A stretch of DNA of 64,000 nucleotides from Variovorax jilinensis (GCF_030316885.1 NZ_JASZYQ010000005.1:124001-188000); one strand, 5' to 3'; counted from the stretch's first letter, positions 52,979-62,391 are shown. Notes: a model not told the origin generated them from the sequence alone. Program-made: numbers and translations.

Positions 52979-53932
52979 TCAGCCCACCGCCTTGATCGAC
53001 CCCTCGCGCGCCGCCTTCGCGAGCATCGAGGCCACCGCGCAGGAGGCCAGCCGCGCGGCTTCGGAGTCGGCGCGGCTGGTGAGGATCACGGGCACCCTGG
53101 CGCCCAGCACGATGCCTGCGGCATAGGCGCCCGCCAGGAAGCTCAGGCTCTTGGCCAGCATGTTGCCGGCATCGAGGTCGGGCACGATCAGCACGTTGGC
53201 CCGGCCCGCCACGGGCGACACGATGCCCTTGATGCGCGCGGCCTCGGGATCGATCGCGTTGTCCATGGCGAGCGGCCCGTCGAGCACCGCCCCGGTGATC
53301 TGGCCGCGGTCGGCCATCTTGCAGAGCGCCGCCGCGTCGAGGGTCGACGGCACCTTCGGATTGACGCTCTCGGTCGCCGACAGCAGCGCCACGCGCACCG
53401 CGGGCAGCTGCAGCGCATGCGCGAGGTCGATCGCGTTCTGCACGATGTCGACCTTCTCCTCGAGCGTGGGCGCGATGTTGATCGCAGCGTCCGAGATGAT
53501 CAGCGGCTGCGCATGGTTCGGCACGTCCATCACGAAGCAGTGGCTGATGCGGCGCGAGGTGCGAAGGCCGCCCTCGCGGCGCACGACGGCAGCCATCAGC
53601 TCGTCGGTGTGCAGGCTGCCCTTCATGAGCGCATCGACTTCGCCGCGCAGCGCCATCGCGACCGCTGCCTCGGCGGCGGCATGGCTGTGTGGCGCGTCGA
53701 CGATCCGGAGGGCCGAGAGATCGGCGCCGATCGACTTCGCGGCGGCCTCGATGCGGGCACGCGGGCCGATGAGCACCGCCGTGATGAGGCCGAGCCGAAC
53801 CGATGCGAGCGCCGCGTCGAGCGACACCTCGTTGGCCGGGTGCACCACCGCCACGCGCAGCGGAGGCAGCTTGCGGGCGGCGACGATCAGGCGATCGTAG
53901 TGGGGATGGGCGGGAGCGGACGAGTGTTCCAT
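52979..53932 (-). CDS. Phosphate acetyl/butyryltransferase (PTA_PTB family)
   Basis: A 317-residue single-domain phosphotransacetylase. Family parts are VHPANEVSLDAALASVRLG near residue 27, KGSLHTDELMAAVVR near 100, DAAINIAPTLEEKVDIVQNAI near 155 and GPLAMDNAIDPEAARIKGI near 225, with FLAGAYAAGIVLGARVPVILTSRADS near the end. It interconverts acyl-CoA and acyl phosphate. At 317 residues it is the short form, like those coupled to sulfoacetaldehyde or butyrate metabolism. It is divergent from the acetate kinase gene (92-bp gap). Confidence 0.9.
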   Translation of the reverse strand: MEHSSAPAHPHYDRLIVAARKLPPLRVAVVHPANEVSLDAALASVRLGLITAVLIGPRARIEAAAKSIGADLSALRIVDAPHSHAAAEAAVAMALRGEVDALMKGSLHTDELMAAVVRREGGLRTSRRISHCFVMDVPNHAQPLIISDAAINIAPTLEEKVDIVQNAIDLAHALQLPAVRVALLSATESVNPKVPSTLDAAALCKMADRGQITGAVLDGPLAMDNAIDPEAARIKGIVSPVAGRANVLIVPDLDAGNMLAKSLSFLAGAYAAGIVLGARVPVILTSRADSEAARLASCAVASMLAKAAREGSIKAVG

Positions 53933-54024
53933 GCAGGTTCCGGATGTGGACGGGAGGCGGTGAAGTCCGCATAGTGCATGCTCGGCGTTTCGTCTTCAAG
54001 ACCCCTGGATCCGAGCCGCCAGTC

Positions 54025-55263
54025 ATGCACAACGCCTCCACATCATCGCCGGGAACCGCCACCGCATCCGCTGCCGCCGGCGATATGGTCGCGGTCGCCA
54101 ATGCCGGCTCCTCGAGCCTCAAGTTCTCGCTGTACGCGCTGCGCGGGCCCGAAGGCCTCGAGCTGGTGATGCGCGGGCTGGTCGAAGGCCTCGATACGGC
54201 GCCCGAATTCAGCGCCACCGATGCCGCCGGCCGGCGCATCGGCCATCGCGCGTGGGGCGGCGGCGCGTCGCTCGGCCACGACGCCGCGCTGCATCACGCG
54301 ATCGGCTTCGTGCGCGAACTGGTGCCGGGCATGGTGTTGCGTGGCGTCGGCCATCGCGTGGTGCATGGCGGCCCGGCGTTCGCCCGTCCGGTGGTGGTCA
54401 CGCCCGAGGTGCTGCAGCAGCTCGAGGCGCTGACGCCGCTGGCGCCGCTGCACCAGCCGAACAACCTGTCGCCGATCCGGCTGGCGTTCGAGGCCCTGCC
54501 CGGCGTGCCGCAGGTGGCCTGCTTCGACACCGCCTTCCACCGCGACAACCCGGAGCTGGCGCAGATGTTCGCGCTGCCCTTCGAGCTGTTCGAGAGCGGT
54601 GTGCGGCGCTACGGCTTCCACGGCCTGTCCTACGAGTACATCGCCTCGCGGCTACCTGCGCTGGCGCCGCAGCTGGCGGCCGGCCGCGTGGTCGTGCTGC
54701 ACCTGGGCAACGGCGCCAGCGCCTGCGCGCTGAAGGCGGGTCGCAGCGTCGCGAGCAGCATGAGCTTCTCCGCGCTCGACGGCCTGCCGATGGGCACGCG
54801 CTGCGGCGCGATCGATGCCGGCGTGCTGCTCTACCTGATGCAGGAACGCGGCATGGACGCCAAGTCCATCGAGCGGCTGCTCTACAAGGAATCGGGCCTG
54901 CTCGGCGTATCGGGCGAGTCGAGCGACATGCGTGCGCTGCGAGCCAGCACGGCGCCGCGCGCGCGGCTCGCGATCGAACTCATGGCCTATCGCATCGTGC
55001 GCGAGATCGGCTCGCTCGCGGCCGCCATGGGTGGCCTCGACGGCGTGGTCTTCACGGCCGGCATCGGCGAGCACGATGCAGAGCTGCGGCGGCGCGTGAT
55101 CGACGCCCTGGGATGGCTCGGCCTGACGATCGACGAGGCGGCCAACGCCGCGGGCGGCCCGCGCATCGACACCGGCGCCGATGGCCGCTGCTCGGCCTGG
55201 GTCGTTCCGACCGACGAGGAATCGATGATCGCGCGCCACACGCTCGCGCTGCTGCAGTCGTAG
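54025..55263 (+). CDS. ackA: Acetate kinase
   Basis: A 412-residue acetate kinase. The active site is visible: VANAGSSSLKFSLY near residue 25, GHRVVHGGPAF near 107, the catalytic His region YGFHGLSYEYIA near 193, HLGNGASACALK near 225, MGTRCGAIDAG near 250 and FTAGIGEHDAELRR near 345. It makes ATP from acetyl phosphate or the reverse. ATG at 54025 adds about 20 Ala/Ser-rich residues before the core; a later start is possible. Divergent from the phosphotransacetylase gene, so both may share control, giving an acetyl-CoA/acetate switch. Confidence 0.93.
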   Translation: MHNASTSSPGTATASAAAGDMVAVANAGSSSLKFSLYALRGPEGLELVMRGLVEGLDTAPEFSATDAAGRRIGHRAWGGGASLGHDAALHHAIGFVRELVPGMVLRGVGHRVVHGGPAFARPVVVTPEVLQQLEALTPLAPLHQPNNLSPIRLAFEALPGVPQVACFDTAFHRDNPELAQMFALPFELFESGVRRYGFHGLSYEYIASRLPALAPQLAAGRVVVLHLGNGASACALKAGRSVASSMSFSALDGLPMGTRCGAIDAGVLLYLMQERGMDAKSIERLLYKESGLLGVSGESSDMRALRASTAPRARLAIELMAYRIVREIGSLAAAMGGLDGVVFTAGIGEHDAELRRRVIDALGWLGLTIDEAANAAGGPRIDTGADGRCSAWVVPTDEESMIARHTLALLQS

Positions 55264-55395
55264 GCCAGTGCGGCCGGCCGGTTGCCCTACGCGCCGCCAC
55301 TGCGCGCACCCACATCCGACCGGCGAGTGCTGCGCAGATACTTCGCTTTCGGCGGCGCGGTGCCGCCGTTCAGTTCGAGAGAAGGGACGACAGCC

Positions 55396-55839
55396 ATGGA
55401 ATCAGACAACGTGAAGACGCCAGCCCAACTGGCCGAAGAGGCTCGCCAGACCGGTCGCGACGCGGTCGAAGCCGCGCAGGGCTATGCAGCGGAAGCCAGG
55501 CGCGTCGGTGCCGAGGCGGTGCAGTCGATCCGCCCCAGCATCGAGGATGCCAAGGCCACCGGTCGCGAAGGGTTGGACACGGTCAAGGGCCTGGCCGGCG
55601 ACGCCAGGGACATCGCGAGCGACGCTTCGGCCACGGGGCGCGCCTATGCCAAGGATGCGGTCAATGCGGCGGGCCGCAAGCTGCACGACGTGCGCGGCCA
55701 GTTCGAGCGCGCCCGCGCCTCCTGCGAGCAGTACATCGCCGATGAACCGGTCAAGGCTTCGCTGATCTCGGCGGCGGCCGGTGCACTGCTTGCCACGCTG
55801 GTGCTGTCGGCGCTGCGCGGCGGCGACCGCCGCTACTGA
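55396..55839 (+). CDS. DUF883/ElaB-YqjD-like membrane-anchored helical protein
   Basis: A 147-residue, very Ala-rich protein: long amphipathic helices with repeated Thr-Gly-Arg and Ala (EEARQTGRDAVEAAQGYAAE, EDAKATGREGLDTVKG) and a C-terminal membrane helix SLISAAAGALLATLVLSALRGGDRRY. This matches the YqjD/ElaB type, which bind ribosomes at the inner membrane in stationary phase. The ATG at 55396 has AGAAGGGA upstream. A hairpin array starts 13 nt past its stop. Confidence 0.8.
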   Translation: MESDNVKTPAQLAEEARQTGRDAVEAAQGYAAEARRVGAEAVQSIRPSIEDAKATGREGLDTVKGLAGDARDIASDASATGRAYAKDAVNAAGRKLHDVRGQFERARASCEQYIADEPVKASLISAAAGALLATLVLSALRGGDRRY

Positions 55840-55852
55840 TCCCCAATTGAGG

Positions 55853-55977
55853 GCGGCGCACTCGTTGCGCCGCGCCGCTGGCGCTCGCGACATCGGCCGC
55901 GAGCGCCATTTCGGTCGTCACTCGAGCGCGGACTTCGGGATTGTCCTAGTCCGCGGACGCTCGCACGACCGGTCGTG
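55853..55977. repeat. Array of four strong inverted repeats in a gene-free stretch
   Basis: In 125 bp lie: GCGGCGCA/TGCGCCGC (55853-55873); TGGCGCTCGCG/CGCGAGCGCCA, an 11-bp perfect stem with an 8-nt loop (55879-55908); CGCGGACT/AGTCCGCG (55927-55955), flanked by CGAGCG/CGCTCG (55923-55928 and 55958-55963); and the perfect palindrome CACGACCGGTCGTG (55964-55977). The whole gene-free stretch is 55840-56135; beyond 55980 it is more AT-rich and shows no other clear element. Confidence 0.6.
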
Positions 55978-56135
55978 ATGCGCCTATGATCCATCGCTCG
56001 GCGCGATACTTTCAGATACAACCTCTACGGTAAGTCTAAAGTTCGCACTGCACGGTGCTCTCACGAGTCTGCGGCCCAAAGTCGGCGGCAGCATATCCGA
56101 TGGGGAGTTTTCATAGGTAGATATCGACCGATCCT

Positions 56136-56921
56136 ATGGCTTGCCGAAAACAGACCTCAGCTCTGCTGCATATCGCGCTCGGCACATTCGCTGCCCTGAC
56201 CCTATCGGGCTGTGCGCTGGCTCTGCGCGGCACGCAGCAGACCATCAAGGTGGATGCGGTCTCGGTGGACGGCAGCGCGGTCGGTCCGGTCGAATGCCGC
56301 CCGCTCGGCGCCGGTGAATCGACAGCCCCCGCAATCCCGAACAGGCTCCTGGTCCGGCGATCGGGCGACGATCTGTCGATCCAGTGCCTGGCGCAGGGCA
56401 GGCTGGTGGCCACGGCCAAGGTGATCTCGCGCTCGGACATGGGACTGGTCAGTCTCGTCGTGGGGGGCGTGCTCAGTGCCACGGTCGATCATGTCTCTGG
56501 CGCCGCCTATGCGTACCCCGAATGGATCACGCTGGTGGCCGGCGAGGATCGCGTTTACGACCGCCGGGAGAGCAGCGACGGTCCCTATGCCGGTGTGCCC
56601 GCGAGGCCGGTCGAGGTCGCGAGCGTGGTCCGCGTGGCCACCGCGCCCCAGGCGTCCGATGCGCTGAGCAACTACTACCGCGCCAGCTACAAGGTCACGC
56701 CCGAGCATCTGCTGCGGCCCGGCGCGCGGCCCACCGGGCGCGACACCTACGGCGTCGAGAAGCTGGCGGCCACGATGAACTGCAGCGCCACGCCGCGCGC
56801 GGTGCTGGTCGAACGCGGCGGCGGCTACGAGCTTCACCGGGTGCGCTGCACCGGCGGCGAAGAACTCGCGTTCCGCTGCGAATTCGGCAATTGCCGCGTG
56901 GAGCCGGGCGTGCGTTCGTAG
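56136..56921 (+). CDS. Hypothetical lipoprotein, 261 aa
   Basis: A 261-residue probable lipoprotein: signal with lipobox LSGC (Cys26). After it come a beta-rich part (QTIKVDAVSVDGSAVGPVEC), a membrane-like GLVSLVVGGVLSATVDHVSGAAYAYPEW near residue 108 as seen in proteins of the glycine-zipper type, and a C-terminal region with four Cys (MNCSATPRAVL, VRCTGGEEL, FRCEFGNCRVE) that may form disulfides. No Shine-Dalgarno is evident at the ATG. Its function is unknown; it converges on mmsA with a 19-nt gap. Confidence 0.75.
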   Translation: MACRKQTSALLHIALGTFAALTLSGCALALRGTQQTIKVDAVSVDGSAVGPVECRPLGAGESTAPAIPNRLLVRRSGDDLSIQCLAQGRLVATAKVISRSDMGLVSLVVGGVLSATVDHVSGAAYAYPEWITLVAGEDRVYDRRESSDGPYAGVPARPVEVASVVRVATAPQASDALSNYYRASYKVTPEHLLRPGARPTGRDTYGVEKLAATMNCSATPRAVLVERGGGYELHRVRCTGGEELAFRCEFGNCRVEPGVRS

Positions 56922-56940
56922 TCGCTGCCCGGCCGGGGTT

Positions 56941-58467
56941 CTACTTCGCGGTCGGCATCACGAACTCGGCACCCTTGCCGATGCTTTCGGGCCAGCGCTG
57001 CATGATCGACTTCTGCTTGGTGTAGAAGCGCACGCCTTCCTCGCCGTAGGCGTGCATGTCGCCGAAGAGGCTCTTCTTCCAGCCGCCGAAGCTGTGCCAG
57101 GCCATGGGCACAGGGATCGGCACGTTGATGCCGACCATGCCGACCTGGATGCGGCGCGAGAACTCGCGCGCCACATTGCCGTCGCGCGTGAAGCACGACA
57201 CGCCGTTGCCGAACTCGTGGTCGTTGATCAGCTCCACCGCTTCCTTCAGATCGTGCACGCGCACGCAGGACAGCACCGGGCCGAAGATCTCTTCCTTGTA
57301 GATGCGCATGCCGGGCGTGACATGGTCGAACAGCGTGCCGCCCATCCAGAAGCCGTCGGCGCAGCCTTCGCCGGTCTTGGCGGCGTCGAAATCGCGGCCG
57401 TCGACCAGCAGCTTCGCGCCTTCCTTGACGCCCTCTGCGATGTAGCCCGTGATGCGCTCGTGCGCCGCGCGGGTCACGATCGGGCCCATCTCGGCGGCGA
57501 GGTTGGTGCCATTGAGCACCTTCAGCGTCTTCGTCCGCTCGATCAGCTTGGGCAGCAGCTTGTCGGCCACGTCGCCCACGAGCACCGCGACCGAGATCGC
57601 CATGCAGCGCTCGCCGGCCGAGCCGTAGCCGGCGCCGATGAGGGCGTCCACCGCCTGATCGATGTCGGCGTCGGGCATCACGACCATGTGGTTCTTGGCG
57701 CCGCCGAGCGCCTGCACGCGCTTGCCGTGGCGCGCGCCGGTCTCGTAGATGTAGTTGGCGATCGGGGTCGAGCCGACGAAGCTCACGGCCTTGACGTCGG
57801 GATGCACGAGCAGCGCGTCCACCGCCTCCTTGTCGCCCTGCACCACGTTGAAGACGCCGTCGGGCAGGCCCGCTTCCTTGAGCAGCTCGGCCATGCGCAG
57901 CGACGGGCTCGGATCGGTCGGGCTGGGCTTGAGCACGAAGGTGTTGCCGGCCGCGATCGCGACCGGGAACATCCACATCGGCACCATGACCGGGAAGTTG
58001 AACGGCGTGATGCCGGCCACCACGCCGAGCGGCTGGCGCAGCGTCCAGTTGTCGATGCCGGTCGACACCTGGTCGGTGAAGTCGCCCTTGAGCAGCTGCG
58101 GGATGCCGCAGGCGAACTCGACGATGTCGATGCCGCGCGTGACCTCGCCCTGGGCATCGGTGAAGACCTTGCCGTGCTCGGCCGTGATCAGGTGGGCGAG
58201 TTCGTCGCGGTGCTGGTTGAGCAGTTCGAGGAACTTGAACATCACGCGCGCCCGGCGCAGCGGCGGCGTGTCGGCCCAGGCCGGGAAGGCGGCCTGCGCG
58301 GCCGCGACCGCGGCGTCGACGTCGGAGACGTTGGCCAGTGCCACCCGGCCGCTCGCACGTCCGGTGGCAGGGTTGAAGACGTCCTGGGCGCGCGTGGCGC
58401 TGCCTGCGGATTTCTGCCCGCCGACGAAGTGGGCGATGACGGGGAGCGAGGTCGATGCAGAGGTCAT
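56941..58467 (-). CDS. mmsA: CoA-acylating methylmalonate-semialdehyde dehydrogenase
   Basis: A 508-residue aldehyde dehydrogenase of the MMSDH group. NAD site: [20 protein letters not shown] near residue 155; [30 protein letters not shown]. The catalytic Cys lies in [16 protein letters not shown] near 285. The Glu of ordinary aldehyde dehydrogenases is replaced in the [14 protein letters not shown] region, which is typical of the CoA-dependent, deacylating MMSDH. It turns methylmalonate or malonate semialdehyde into propionyl- or acetyl-CoA in valine, inositol or beta-alanine breakdown. Divergent LysR gene at 58575. Confidence 0.94.
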   Translation of the reverse strand: MTSASTSLPVIAHFVGGQKSAGSATRAQDVFNPATGRASGRVALANVSDVDAAVAAAQAAFPAWADTPPLRRARVMFKFLELLNQHRDELAHLITAEHGKVFTDAQGEVTRGIDIVEFACGIPQLLKGDFTDQVSTGIDNWTLRQPLGVVAGITPFNFPVMVPMWMFPVAIAAGNTFVLKPSPTDPSPSLRMAELLKEAGLPDGVFNVVQGDKEAVDALLVHPDVKAVSFVGSTPIANYIYETGARHGKRVQALGGAKNHMVVMPDADIDQAVDALIGAGYGSAGERCMAISVAVLVGDVADKLLPKLIERTKTLKVLNGTNLAAEMGPIVTRAAHERITGYIAEGVKEGAKLLVDGRDFDAAKTGEGCADGFWMGGTLFDHVTPGMRIYKEEIFGPVLSCVRVHDLKEAVELINDHEFGNGVSCFTRDGNVAREFSRRIQVGMVGINVPIPVPMAWHSFGGWKKSLFGDMHAYGEEGVRFYTKQKSIMQRWPESIGKGAEFVMPTAK

Positions 58468-58546
58468 GATGGTTCCGTGGAGGCTGGGGGCAGGGCGTCA
58501 GTCTAGGAAGCCGCGCGCCTGCTGCCTAGTCCCGGCAGCCGAACTC

Positions 58547-58568
58547 ATTGTTCATTTTGGTAAACAAT
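58547..58568. promoter_or_regulatory. Inverted repeat ATTGTT-N10-AACAAT at the LysR start
   Basis: ATTGTT (58547-58552) and AACAAT (58563-58568), a perfect dyad that ends 6 bp before the LysR ATG at 58575. It also lies 80 bp upstream of mmsA. It is a likely autoregulatory LysR operator. Confidence 0.5.
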
Positions 58569-58574
58569 CGAGCA

Positions 58575-59525
58575 ATGAAATCCGAGAATGTCGAAACGCT
58601 GTGGTCGCATCTCCACTGGCTCGTGGTGCTGGCCGAGCAGGGCAGCTACACCGCTGCAGCCGCCCGGCTCGGCGTCAGCAAGGCGGCCATGAGCCAGCGC
58701 ATCGCGCAGCTCGAGCGCGCAGTGGGCGTGGCGCTGGTGCGCCGCACCACGCGCAGCATGCGCCTGACCGAGGCCGGCCAGCGGCTGGTCGACCAGACGC
58801 GCGAGCCCTTCAGGCAGATCGCGCACAGCTTCCTCGACAGCCGCGACCAGGCGGAGACGCCGGCCGGCCTGCTGCGGGTCACGGCGCCGGTGGCACTCGG
58901 GCGCCAGCAGGTCGTGCCGCGCGTGGCCGAGTTCCTGCGCGCGCATCCCTCGATCCGGATCGAGCTCGAGCTGTCCGACCGGCTCAACTCGCTGGCCACC
59001 GAAGGCTTCGATCTCGCGATCCGCCATTCGGCCAGCGCGCCCGACACCCACGTGGCCTGGCTCCTGTGCCGCACGGCCTCGGTGCTGGTCGCGAGCCGCG
59101 CCTATCTGCGCCGCAGCGGCGTGCCGACGTCGCCGGCCGACCTCGCGGACCATGCCTGCCTGCACTATCCGCGCGGTCCGGACGAGAAGGTCTGGTCGTT
59201 CGAGCCCAACGGTGCGCGCAGCCGCGCGGCCGGCCGCGTGACGGTGCCGATCGCAGGGCCGATGGCGGTCAACAACAGCGAGGCGCTGCGCGACGCCGCC
59301 CAGGCCGGGCTCGGCATCGCGCTGCTTCCCGACTTCAGCGCCCAGGCGGCATTGCGCACCGGCCAGCTGGTCCAAGTGCTGCCCGACTGGTCGCCGGTGG
59401 GTGCCTTCGCCGACCGCATCCACGCGATCCGACCGTATGCGCTGCATGTGCCGCGGGCCCTGACCCAGTTCGTGGCCCATCTGCGCGAGGCTTTCGCGGA
59501 CGGGTTCGCCGTGCGACCGGGCTGA
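58575..59525 (+). CDS. LysR-family regulator divergent from mmsA
   Basis: A 316-residue LysR protein. HTH: VLAEQGSYTAAAARLGVSKAAMSQRIAQLE near residue 18, then VGVALVRRTTRSMRLTEAGQ. The effector domain (TPAGLLRVTAPVALGRQQVV, IRHSASAPDTHVAWLL, NNSEALRDAAQAGLGIALLP) is of the CrgA/DmlR-like subgroup. ATG at 58575 is chosen because homology begins at MKSENVETLW; TTG at 58548 would add nine residues. It may control mmsA, its divergent neighbour 107 bp away. Confidence 0.89.
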   Translation: MKSENVETLWSHLHWLVVLAEQGSYTAAAARLGVSKAAMSQRIAQLERAVGVALVRRTTRSMRLTEAGQRLVDQTREPFRQIAHSFLDSRDQAETPAGLLRVTAPVALGRQQVVPRVAEFLRAHPSIRIELELSDRLNSLATEGFDLAIRHSASAPDTHVAWLLCRTASVLVASRAYLRRSGVPTSPADLADHACLHYPRGPDEKVWSFEPNGARSRAAGRVTVPIAGPMAVNNSEALRDAAQAGLGIALLPDFSAQAALRTGQLVQVLPDWSPVGAFADRIHAIRPYALHVPRALTQFVAHLREAFADGFAVRPG

Positions 59526-59681
59526 GTAGGCACTCGGCGGGGTTGCGGCGCCTCGCCGCACTGCACGAGGGCGCCCGGCGTACAAGCGTGTAGGAAGCCG
59601 CCGACCCGGGAATGCGGCCGCCGCTGCGATCATGTGGGCTTTCGTCAGAGGAATCCCCAGGCCGAAGGGCCCTTGCCGCGC

Positions 59682-61940
59682 ATGAGTGAAGCTTCCATCG
59701 AATCCATGTCTCGACGCGAAGCGCTCGCCCCCGCGCCCCCCGACCTGTCGGTGTGCGACCGGGAGCCGATACGCACGCCCGGTGCCATCCAGCCGCACGG
59801 GCGCTTGCTGGTACTGCTGCCGGGCACGCTGTCGCTCGTTGCATTCAGCGAAAACTGGCCTGAGGGCGAAGAGCGCGATCGCGCCGTCTCGGCGTTGAGT
59901 CAATTCGATCTCGCGGTGCTGGAACCCGGTGCGTCGCCCGTCCTGCTGGGCATGCTCCCGGTCGGCGGCAGGTTCTTCGATGTCTCCGCCCATCGTTCGT
60001 CGGAACACCTGATCTTCGAGTTCGAGGACGGCTCGCGCGGCGGGCCGCGTGACGCGCCCATCCATTCGCTGACCCGTGTCTTCCTGCCGCGGCTGCAGGA
60101 AACCGAGACCATCGAGCAACTGGCCGGACTGGCGGCCGTGGAGATGAAGCGCCTGACCGGCTTCGGCCGCTGCCTGACCTACCGTTTCGATGCGGCCGGC
60201 CACGGCGAAGTGCTCGGCGAGGCGCTCGATGCCGGTTACGACAGCTATGCAGGCCATCGCTTTCCGGCCAGCGACATCCCGCAGCAGGCGCGCGCGCTGT
60301 ACCTGTCCAACCGCTTCCGTCTGATCGCGGACGCCTTCTACGAGCCGGTGCCCCTGCTGGCCGCGGCGCCGGATTGCGTAGCGGGCGGCATTGACCTTTC
60401 TCAGGCTCAGCTGCGCAGCGTGTCGCCGGTCCATCTCGAATACATGCGCAACATGGGCACGCTGGCCTCGGCCTCGGTGTCGATCGTGGTCGACGGCCGG
60501 TTGTGGGGGCTGATCTCATGCCACGACCACGCACCGCGGCTGCTCGACAGCGCAACCCGGCTGGCCTGCGAGCATCTGGGGCAGCTCCTGGCGTTGCAGA
60601 TCCAGTCGAAGGCCGCCAACCAGCTCGTGGCCGAGCGGCTCGAGCTGCGCCAGATCACGCTCGAGATGGTGTCCCGGCTGGCCGACAGCGACGCCACGTT
60701 GCAGCGGCTGGTGGCCGATCCGGCGCCCATCCTGCGGCTGGCGCGCGCCACGGGGGCAGCCGTGGTACTCGACGAGGCGGTGTGGAGCGTCGGCGAGGTG
60801 CCTGCCAAGGCGCAGATCCTCGAGCTCGCGCAATGGATCTCGGGCATGGGCCTGGAGGTCTATCGCAGCGATGCACTGGCCTCGACCTTCGCGCCGGCGC
60901 GCGCGTTCGAGGACAAGGCGGCCGGCGTGCTTGCGGTCTCGATCTCCCAGGTGCACCGCCACATGATCCTGTGGTTCCGGCCCGAGATGGTGCAGACCGT
61001 GAGATGGGCCGGCGAGCCGCGAAAGGCCGAGCGGGCCGATGGCCGCATCCTGCCGCGGCTGAGCTTCCGGAGCTGGGTCGAGCACATCGGCGGCCGTTCC
61101 GATGCCTGGACGGCGGCCGAGATCGGTGCTGCCGGCGAGCTGCGCCAGGCGCTGATCGGGATCGTGCTGCGCCGGGCCGAGGAGCTCGCCGCCGTCGCAA
61201 CCGAGCTCGGGCGCGTGAACAAGGAGCTCGAGGCGTTCTCATACACCGTCTCGCACGATCTGCGGGCCCCGATGCGCCACATCTCCGGCTACGTCGACCT
61301 GGTGCTGGCGCAGGAAGGCAGCCAGCTCAGCGAACGCGCCCGGCGCTACCTGGACAACGTCAAGGAGGCCTCGGCCTTCGCGGGCCTGCTGGTCGATGCG
61401 CTGCTCGACTTCTCGCGCATGGGGCGCGCCTCGATCAAGCGGCGACGGGTCGATACCTCGCAGCTGGTCGACGCCCTGGTGCGTGAACTGGTGCGCCACG
61501 AGCCCGTGCGCGAGATCGAATGGCACATCGCGCCCGATCTCCCTTCGCTCGACGCCGATCCTCTGCTCCTGCAGGTCGCGCTGCGCAACCTGCTGGCCAA
61601 CGCGCTCAAGTATTCGCGCGGCCGCAGCCCGGCGCGCATCACGGTGCGCGCGGTTCACGCGGACGACGGCGAAGGCATCGAGGTCGAGGACAACGGCGTC
61701 GGCTTCCAGATGAGCTACGTCGACAAGCTGTTCGGCGTCTTCCAGCGGCTTCACCACGTCGATGAGTTCGAAGGCACGGGCATCGGGCTTGCCAACGTCA
61801 AGCGCATCGTCGAAAGGCACGGCGGCCGTGTATGGGCACGCGGCGAGCCGGGCCGCGGTGCGACCTTCGGCCTGCTGCTGCCAACCGCTCCGGCTCTCGG
61901 CGAGCCGGTTCCCGTTCATGGAGAAGACGAAGATGCTTAA
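59682..61940 (+). CDS. bphP: Bacteriophytochrome histidine kinase
   Basis: A 752-residue biliverdin-binding phytochrome kinase. The chromophore Cys25 is in SVCDREPIRTPGAIQPHG, the bacteriophytochrome consensus, so this is a true bilin-binding member. PAS (to about 130), GAF (with PASDIPQQARALYL at 195 and the YRFDAAGHGEVLGE segment), PHY (about 320-500), HisKA with FSYTVSHDLRAPMRHI (phospho-His525) and HATPase with NLLANALKYS and GTGIGLANVKRIVERHGG follow. It senses red and far-red light and phosphorylates the response regulator encoded next. ATG at 59682 is preferred; 59706 and GTG 59634 are in frame. The gene overlaps the regulator by 8 nt. Confidence 0.93.
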   Translation: MSEASIESMSRREALAPAPPDLSVCDREPIRTPGAIQPHGRLLVLLPGTLSLVAFSENWPEGEERDRAVSALSQFDLAVLEPGASPVLLGMLPVGGRFFDVSAHRSSEHLIFEFEDGSRGGPRDAPIHSLTRVFLPRLQETETIEQLAGLAAVEMKRLTGFGRCLTYRFDAAGHGEVLGEALDAGYDSYAGHRFPASDIPQQARALYLSNRFRLIADAFYEPVPLLAAAPDCVAGGIDLSQAQLRSVSPVHLEYMRNMGTLASASVSIVVDGRLWGLISCHDHAPRLLDSATRLACEHLGQLLALQIQSKAANQLVAERLELRQITLEMVSRLADSDATLQRLVADPAPILRLARATGAAVVLDEAVWSVGEVPAKAQILELAQWISGMGLEVYRSDALASTFAPARAFEDKAAGVLAVSISQVHRHMILWFRPEMVQTVRWAGEPRKAERADGRILPRLSFRSWVEHIGGRSDAWTAAEIGAAGELRQALIGIVLRRAEELAAVATELGRVNKELEAFSYTVSHDLRAPMRHISGYVDLVLAQEGSQLSERARRYLDNVKEASAFAGLLVDALLDFSRMGRASIKRRRVDTSQLVDALVRELVRHEPVREIEWHIAPDLPSLDADPLLLQVALRNLLANALKYSRGRSPARITVRAVHADDGEGIEVEDNGVGFQMSYVDKLFGVFQRLHHVDEFEGTGIGLANVKRIVERHGGRVWARGEPGRGATFGLLLPTAPALGEPVPVHGEDEDA

Positions 61941-62391
61941 GCCCATCCTGCTGGTCGAGGACGACCGGCGCGACCTCGAACTGACGCTGATCGCGCTCGA
62001 GCGCAGCCAGCTCGCCAACGACGTGGTCGTGGTGCGCGACGGCGCGCAGGCCCTCGAATACCTGCGGCGCGAGGGCGAGCATGCGCAGCGCGACGTCGGC
62101 AATCCGGCCGTGATCCTGCTCGATCTCAAGCTGCCCAAGCTCACCGGCCTCGAGGTGCTGCGCGAGGTGCGCGCCGATGCTTCGCTGCGCAGCGTGCCGG
62201 TGGTCATGCTGACCTCATCGCAGGAAGAGGCGGACGTCGTCAAGAGCTACGAGCTGGGCGTCAATGCGTATGTGGTGAAGCCCGTGATCTTCGAGCAGTT
62301 CGTCTCGGCGATCGCCGACCTGGGCGTCTTCTGGGCCGTGCTCAACGAACCGCCTCCGGGCTCGCTCAAGGCGGCGAGGCGCAATGGCTGA
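61933..62391 (+). CDS. Single-domain response regulator of the Rcp1/phytochrome type
   Basis: A 152-residue CheY-like receiver with no output domain. LLVEDDRRDLELTLIAL near residue 6, the phospho-acceptor Asp64 in VILLDLKLPKLTG, VVMLTSSQEEADVV near 92 and VNAYVVKPVIFEQF near 112 define an intact Rcp1-type regulator. ATG at 61933 overlaps the kinase stop (ATGCTTAA), and an in-frame ATG at 61918 is also possible. Its stop overlaps the next gene by 8 nt. It is probably the direct target of the bacteriophytochrome kinase. Confidence 0.92.
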   Translation: MLKPILLVEDDRRDLELTLIALERSQLANDVVVVRDGAQALEYLRREGEHAQRDVGNPAVILLDLKLPKLTGLEVLREVRADASLRSVPVVMLTSSQEEADVVKSYELGVNAYVVKPVIFEQFVSAIADLGVFWAVLNEPPPGSLKAARRNG

